Notes under the pieces: generated by a model | Database searches by the model: none | Told to the model about the DNA's origin: nothing | Seen by the model: only the letters and a program-made list of their open reading frames with translations | Made by a program: the position numbers and the translations under genes | Part shown: positions 14,465-17,635 of the stretch, in pieces | Layout of the letters: every line of letters begins with the position of its first letter | How positions within the stretch are numbered: position 1 is the stretch's first letter | Source of the DNA: an uncultured Clostridium sp. | Lineage (GTDB): Bacteria > Bacillota > Clostridia > Clostridiales > Clostridiaceae | DNA: 17,635 bases | Direction: 5' to 3' | Assembly (NCBI GenBank): GCA_900540255.1 | Contig: UQFE01000043.1 | Span: forward strand, 1-17,635

Positions 14465-15976
14465 TTAAGCTACCTCCTCTTCATCATTAAAGTTTTCAAT
14501 CTCTTTATTCTTCCATGGTGCTTTTGAGAATAATAATGCTCCTATAATACCTAATCCAACAACTGACCATCCATATGCAAATAATTCTGGAAGATTATAA
14601 TCACCATATGGTGCTTTTAATTCAGCTACGAAATTACTAATTAACATTATTAATAACATAGTTGGTGTTATAAATTTAACTACAAAATCCCACCATTTTC
14701 CTATTTTAAAATATGAAGTTTTATTTGTGTGATTTCTTATAGTAGCTGGTTTAACAATCCATCCAATTACAATTACTTCTAATAATCCAACAACTACTAT
14801 TCCATAACAATTTATAAAGTTATCCATTATATCTAATATATATAATCCTGCACCTGTTGCAAATGTTGCACTTAATAAAGCTCCTATTATTGAAATATAT
14901 GAAACTACTTTTTTACGTTCCCATCCAGTTTTATCTATTATTGCTGATGATACAGCTTCAACTAAAGATACACATGAAGTTAATCCTGCAAATACTAAAC
15001 AAGCAAAGAATAAACATCCTAATATTGTTCCCCAAGTTCCCATAACTGTAAATACTTTAGGAAATACAATGAACGCTAGTCCAATACCACTTGATACTAC
15101 TTCTTCAATTCCAACACCTTGGCTTGTTGCCATAACTCCTAAAATTGCAAATACTGCAATTGCACATAAGAACTCAAATCCACAGTTTGCAAATCCAGTC
15201 ATAAATGCACTGTTATTAATATCTGTTTTCTTAGGTAAGTAACTTGAATAAGTCATCATTATACCCATTGCTAAACTTAAAGAATAAAATACTTGTCCAT
15301 AAGCTGCAATCCAAACTTTTGGTTCCATTACCTTGCTCCAATCAGGAGTGAATAATTTGTTTAATCCTAATGTAGCACCTTCTAATGTAACACCTCTAAT
15401 AGCTATTATTACCATTATTGCAACTAATGTAGGTAGTAATATTTTATTTAATTTTTCTATACCACCTTTAACACCTCTATAACATATAAACCAACTTATT
15501 CCCCAAACTAATAAAATACCAATTAATACTGGCCATATTACTGATCCAAATTGGAATGGTGAATCTGTTAATCTTAAGAAATCATTGTAGAAATAAGCAT
15601 TTGTATCATTTCCCCAACCTTTGTTAAAGCTTAATGTAAAATATTTCATTGCCCAGCTTAATATCATTGAATAATATCCAAGGATAAAGAAAGCTGTAAT
15701 GCTTGGCCACCATCCAAGCCATTCCCATTTTTTATTAGCTCTTGCTAATGCTAATGGTGTTGACCCTCTAAATTTATGTCCCATTCCATATTCTAAAATT
15801 AATAAGGGAATTCCTGCTGTAAAAATTGCAAAGAAGTATGGTACTAAAAATGCACCTCCTCCATTTTCATATACTAAATAAGGAAATCTCCATATATTTC
15901 CTAAGCCAACAGCCGATCCTATTGCTGCTAAAATGAAACCTAATTTCGAGCCCCACTGGTCTCTTTTGTTATCCAT
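14465..15976 (-). CDS. metP: Neurotransmitter:sodium symporter (NSS) family amino-acid importer, MetP-like
   Basis: A 503-residue inner-membrane protein of the LeuT-fold NSS family, which couples amino-acid uptake to sodium entry. The unwound TM1 signature AAIGSAVGLGNIWRFPY is at about 17-33, followed by ENGGGAFLVPY and about a dozen hydrophobic segments to residue 485. The N-terminal RDQWGSKLGF and the acidic C-terminal tail are typical. The gene is immediately followed by a MetS-type small subunit, which favours the methionine/alanine importer MetP over other NSS members, though the true substrate is unproven. ATG 15976 is preceded by a GGGGGAG ribosome binding site. A good promoter lies about 55-80 bp upstream, and a strong inverted repeat upstream of that. 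Confidence 0.9.
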   Translation of the reverse strand: MDNKRDQWGSKLGFILAAIGSAVGLGNIWRFPYLVYENGGGAFLVPYFFAIFTAGIPLLILEYGMGHKFRGSTPLALARANKKWEWLGWWPSITAFFILGYYSMILSWAMKYFTLSFNKGWGNDTNAYFYNDFLRLTDSPFQFGSVIWPVLIGILLVWGISWFICYRGVKGGIEKLNKILLPTLVAIMVIIAIRGVTLEGATLGLNKLFTPDWSKVMEPKVWIAAYGQVFYSLSLAMGIMMTYSSYLPKKTDINNSAFMTGFANCGFEFLCAIAVFAILGVMATSQGVGIEEVVSSGIGLAFIVFPKVFTVMGTWGTILGCLFFACLVFAGLTSCVSLVEAVSSAIIDKTGWERKKVVSYISIIGALLSATFATGAGLYILDIMDNFINCYGIVVVGLLEVIVIGWIVKPATIRNHTNKTSYFKIGKWWDFVVKFITPTMLLIMLISNFVAELKAPYGDYNLPELFAYGWSVVGLGIIGALLFSKAPWKNKEIENFNDEEEVA

Positions 15977-16027
15977 TTTTATCTCCCCCGTTCACTATTT
16001 ATTTCATCAAATTAATCTTGTATTTAT

Positions 16028-16054
16028 ATTATATCCTTTTAATATTTTTTTCAA
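16028..16054 (-). promoter_or_regulatory. Promoter of the importer operon
   Basis: On the minus strand TTGAAA (16054-16049) and a perfect TATAAT (16033-16028) are 15 bp apart, slightly short of the 17-bp ideal. Transcription would begin near 16020, giving a leader of about 45 bases, too short for a riboswitch. Confidence 0.55.
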
Positions 16055-16083
16055 CACTTTTATAAAAATTTATTAATTTTTCT

Positions 16084-16118
16084 CCTACTTTAATTAACAA
16101 ATTGTTAATTAAAGTAGG
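16084..16118. repeat. Perfect 15-bp inverted repeat upstream of the importer promoter
   Basis: CCTACTTTAATTAAC and its exact reverse complement flank a 5-bp AAATT centre. It lies 30 bp upstream of the importer -35 element. No clear U run follows on either strand, and the upstream gene ends 230 bp away, so a terminator role is doubtful. An activator or repressor site is possible. Confidence 0.8.
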
Positions 16119-16224
16119 GAATTGCTTATCATTTTATATAATAGTGTTTTAATTATTGATATTTCTTAATTCATATAAAAAAATCATTATTATTTTTTGT
16201 ACAAGTTAACTTAATTTAATTTTT

Positions 16225-16238
16225 AGAAAACGTTTGCC
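16225..16238. promoter_or_regulatory. Possible cre-like (CcpA) site
   Basis: AGAAAACGTTTGCC has the AAACGTTT core and fits 11-12 of 14 positions of the catabolite-response consensus. It lies about 170 bp upstream of the importer promoter, rather far for direct repression, so this is tentative. Confidence 0.25.
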
Positions 16239-16347
16239 AGCATATATCTTTTACATATTTTCATTATTTTTTATGAATTTATAAATTAAATTACAAATTT
16301 TTTGATATTTTCGTAATCATTTTTTCCTTTTTAAACTTTTATTAACT

Positions 16348-17172
16348 TTAATTTTGAAATCTTTCTTTAAGAAATTCTGCAACACCTTCTTCTTCACAAC
16401 TTCCTATAACTCCAGTGGCAATTTTCTTAACTTCTTCTGTTGCATTTGCAGTTGCATATGCTTCATTTGCTAATTCAAACATTGGAATATCATTTAAATT
16501 ATCCCCAAAGCATATTACATTTTTATAATTTATATATTTTGATAAATATTTAATACCATTTGCTTTAGATGCTTCACTGCTATATGCTTCTAAAAAGTAA
16601 CAATCCTCATATACATCTTTATAATAATTAACATTTATTCCTTCAATTTTTTCAATTTCTTCTGCAATGCTTTTTATTTTTTCATATTCATCAAAAGCAA
16701 CAAAATTAATAATACTTGATTTAAGCACCGATTCTTTATAATTTGATATTTTAACAAAAGTTTTTAACTCTTTGTCTGCTCTTTCCTTATAAAAATTATA
16801 TTCATAAGCATGTTCAAATTCTTTATGATATACCCATAAATGATTATCTACAATTCCATATACTAATGGATTTTTATTATACTTTTCAAAAATATCTAAT
16901 ATCTTATATGTAGATTCAATATTTATATCCTTTATATCAATATATTTTAATTCCTTAGTATCATAAATTAATACACCATTCATTAATGCGACTGGTAGCT
17001 TCAAATCCAAGTTTTGTAGTATTTCCACAGCAGTTGCAGGTGTTCTTGCTGTAGCAACTGTAAAATTCATTCCTGATTTAATAAGTTCATTTATAATTTC
17101 TTCTGATTTTTTCGTTACTTGTCTATCCTTATTTATTAATGTACCATCTAAGTCTGTAACAAATAGTTCCAT
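16348..17172 (-). CDS. Cof-type HAD-superfamily phosphatase
   Basis: A 274-residue cytoplasmic hydrolase. Motif I is FVTDLDGTL (Asp7, Asp9), motif II is FTVATARTP, the conserved lysine is in SEASKANGIKYL, and motif IV is ICFGDNLNDIPMF. The C2-type cap between motifs II and III is rich in Tyr/Lys/Glu and differs from the YidA-like paralogue in this window (short identities are confined to the motifs), so the two probably have different substrates. Likely substrates are phosphorylated sugars or cofactors such as FMN or pyridoxal phosphate, but none can be chosen. I took ATG 17172, because AGGAG lies eight bases before it and MELFVTDLDGT is the family start. The frame is open to 17217, but that start has no ribosome binding site. 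Confidence 0.9.
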   Translation of the reverse strand: MELFVTDLDGTLINKDRQVTKKSEEIINELIKSGMNFTVATARTPATAVEILQNLDLKLPVALMNGVLIYDTKELKYIDIKDINIESTYKILDIFEKYNKNPLVYGIVDNHLWVYHKEFEHAYEYNFYKERADKELKTFVKISNYKESVLKSSIINFVAFDEYEKIKSIAEEIEKIEGINVNYYKDVYEDCYFLEAYSSEASKANGIKYLSKYINYKNVICFGDNLNDIPMFELANEAYATANATEEVKKIATGVIGSCEEEGVAEFLKERFQN

Positions 17173-17257
17173 ATTCTCTACTCCTTTTTTAATGTTATAT
17201 TTTATTGATTTTTTCAATTTAACACATATTTAAAATTATTTCTAGTGCTAAATTAAA

Positions 17258-17324
17258 AGAGTTATGCAAATTTTTATTTATGTTATAAATTTATTATATA
17301 CATAAACTTCGCTTACATAACTCT
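17258..17324 (-). terminator. Probable terminator of the SH3-repeat gene
   Basis: AGAGTTATG (17258-17266) pairs with CATAACTCT (17316-17324), with an inner TTTATG/CATAAA pair. On the minus strand the second arm runs into TTTTAATTT. It lies 13 bases past the stop of the partial gene. The large loop makes it a less standard terminator. Confidence 0.55.
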
Positions 17325-17337
17325 AATATATTATTTA

Positions 17338-17635
17338 TTATGCTATATTAAAATCTATATATTCATTTAAAATATATCCATCTATTCCTTTATAACTTAT
17401 TTTACCCCATTCATTATCATCCTCTATAACTGATACCTTTTGTCCCATAGCTATTGTTCCAATTACATTTGAATCAAAATTATTACTTTCCCTTACTTTT
17501 AATGCAACAGTAACTACAGTACCTTCTTTTGTAATTGTATTTTCTGCTATACTTCTATTTTGTAATGTTATATAATCCTTGCTTACATATCCATAGCCAT
17601 TACCATACTTTATCTTATACCAGTTTCCACTTGTT
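17338..17635 (-). CDS. Bacterial SH3-domain protein, C-terminal part
   Basis: Only the last 98 codons are inside the window; the gene continues past the right edge. Two bacterial SH3 (SH3b) repeats can be seen. The end of one reads SGNWYKIKYGNGYGYVSKDYI. A nearly complete second one begins ALKVRESNNFDSNVIGTIAMG and runs through VSVIEDDNEWGKISYKGIDGYILNEYI to the stop. These domains usually bind cell-wall peptides and decorate secreted autolysins, amidases or NlpC/P60 hydrolases. The catalytic part, if any, would lie upstream, outside the window, so the enzyme class cannot be stated. The C-terminus is natural, ending FNIA. Confidence 0.88.
   Translation of the reverse strand, partial: TSGNWYKIKYGNGYGYVSKDYITLQNRSIAENTITKEGTVVTVALKVRESNNFDSNVIGTIAMGQKVSVIEDDNEWGKISYKGIDGYILNEYIDFNIA

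Larger units (their letters stand above)
15977..16347. other. Intergenic region upstream of the importer operon
   Basis: About 370 very AT-rich bases hold, in order from the importer, its ribosome binding site, a promoter (16028-16054), a perfect inverted repeat (16084-16118) and a cre-like word (16225-16238). I see no open frame with a ribosome binding site and no recognisable RNA. No convincing terminator for the phosphatase gene ending at 16348 is visible close to its stop. Confidence 0.55.

Noticed and set aside
14857..15045. 62-codon plus-strand open frame
   Set aside because: Antisense shadow of the NSS transporter; its leucine-rich look is the complement of hydrophobic codons.
15699..15881. 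60-codon plus-strand open frame
   Set aside because: Antisense shadow of the NSS transporter N-terminal region.
1..17635. CRISPR array, prophage or defence island
   Set aside because: No regularly spaced repeats, integrase, phage structural gene or recognisable defence domain was seen on either strand.

Overview
The window is low-GC, with strongly A/T-ending codons, ATG/GTG/TTG starts behind AGGAGG-type ribosome binding sites, and U-tailed hairpins after most genes. Together with the gene set (oxygen-sensitive class III ribonucleotide reductase, NSS-type amino-acid importer, ferritin-like protein) this points to an anaerobic Firmicute, most likely Clostridium sensu stricto. The species cannot be fixed from this sequence alone.

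Layout, left to right. 1-150: non-coding, with a possible decayed insertion-sequence end. 185-3863 (minus): nrdD, the anaerobic ribonucleoside-triphosphate reductase. It is split into two exons by a 1,555-nt group II intron (568-2122), whose own reverse-transcriptase/maturase gene is a wreck. Predicted splicing restores an exact 707-codon frame. Upstream lie two NrdR-like boxes, 32 bp apart. 4295-5209 (minus): metA, with active-site Glu111, which predicts use of acetyl-CoA. 5288-5709 (plus): remains of an adenine deaminase gene. 5789-6595 (minus): a YidA-like sugar phosphatase. 6770-7063 (minus): a free-standing ATP-cone protein. 7236-7748 (plus): a YkuD-type L,D-transpeptidase. 7848-8513 (minus): a cyclophilin lipoprotein. 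8623-8754 (minus): a 43-residue hydrophilic protein. 8850-9266 (minus): a two-CxxC protein of unknown function. 9496-10104 (plus): a permuted-papain/NlpC-P60-like protein. 10268-10768 (plus): a ferritin-like diiron protein. 10861-12162 (minus): hom. 12365-14206 (minus): asnB. 14364-15976 (minus): an NSS importer with its 32-residue MetS-type small subunit. 16348-17172 (minus): a second Cof-type HAD phosphatase. 17338 to the right edge (minus): a partial protein with bacterial SH3 repeats.

How the genes fit together. Several deal with the aspartate family of amino acids: hom makes homoserine, metA activates homoserine toward methionine, asnB consumes aspartate, and the importer pair resembles the methionine/alanine importer MetPS. 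They are separate transcription units with their own terminators. nrdD and the orphan ATP-cone protein form a second, looser theme of nucleotide sensing and dNTP supply. The rest are single-gene housekeeping or cell-envelope units.

The most notable feature is that the glycyl-radical domain of NrdD lies wholly in the second exon. A full enzyme therefore depends on splicing of an intron that can no longer make its own maturase. I saw no CRISPR array, tRNA, rRNA, prophage or recognisable defence system.
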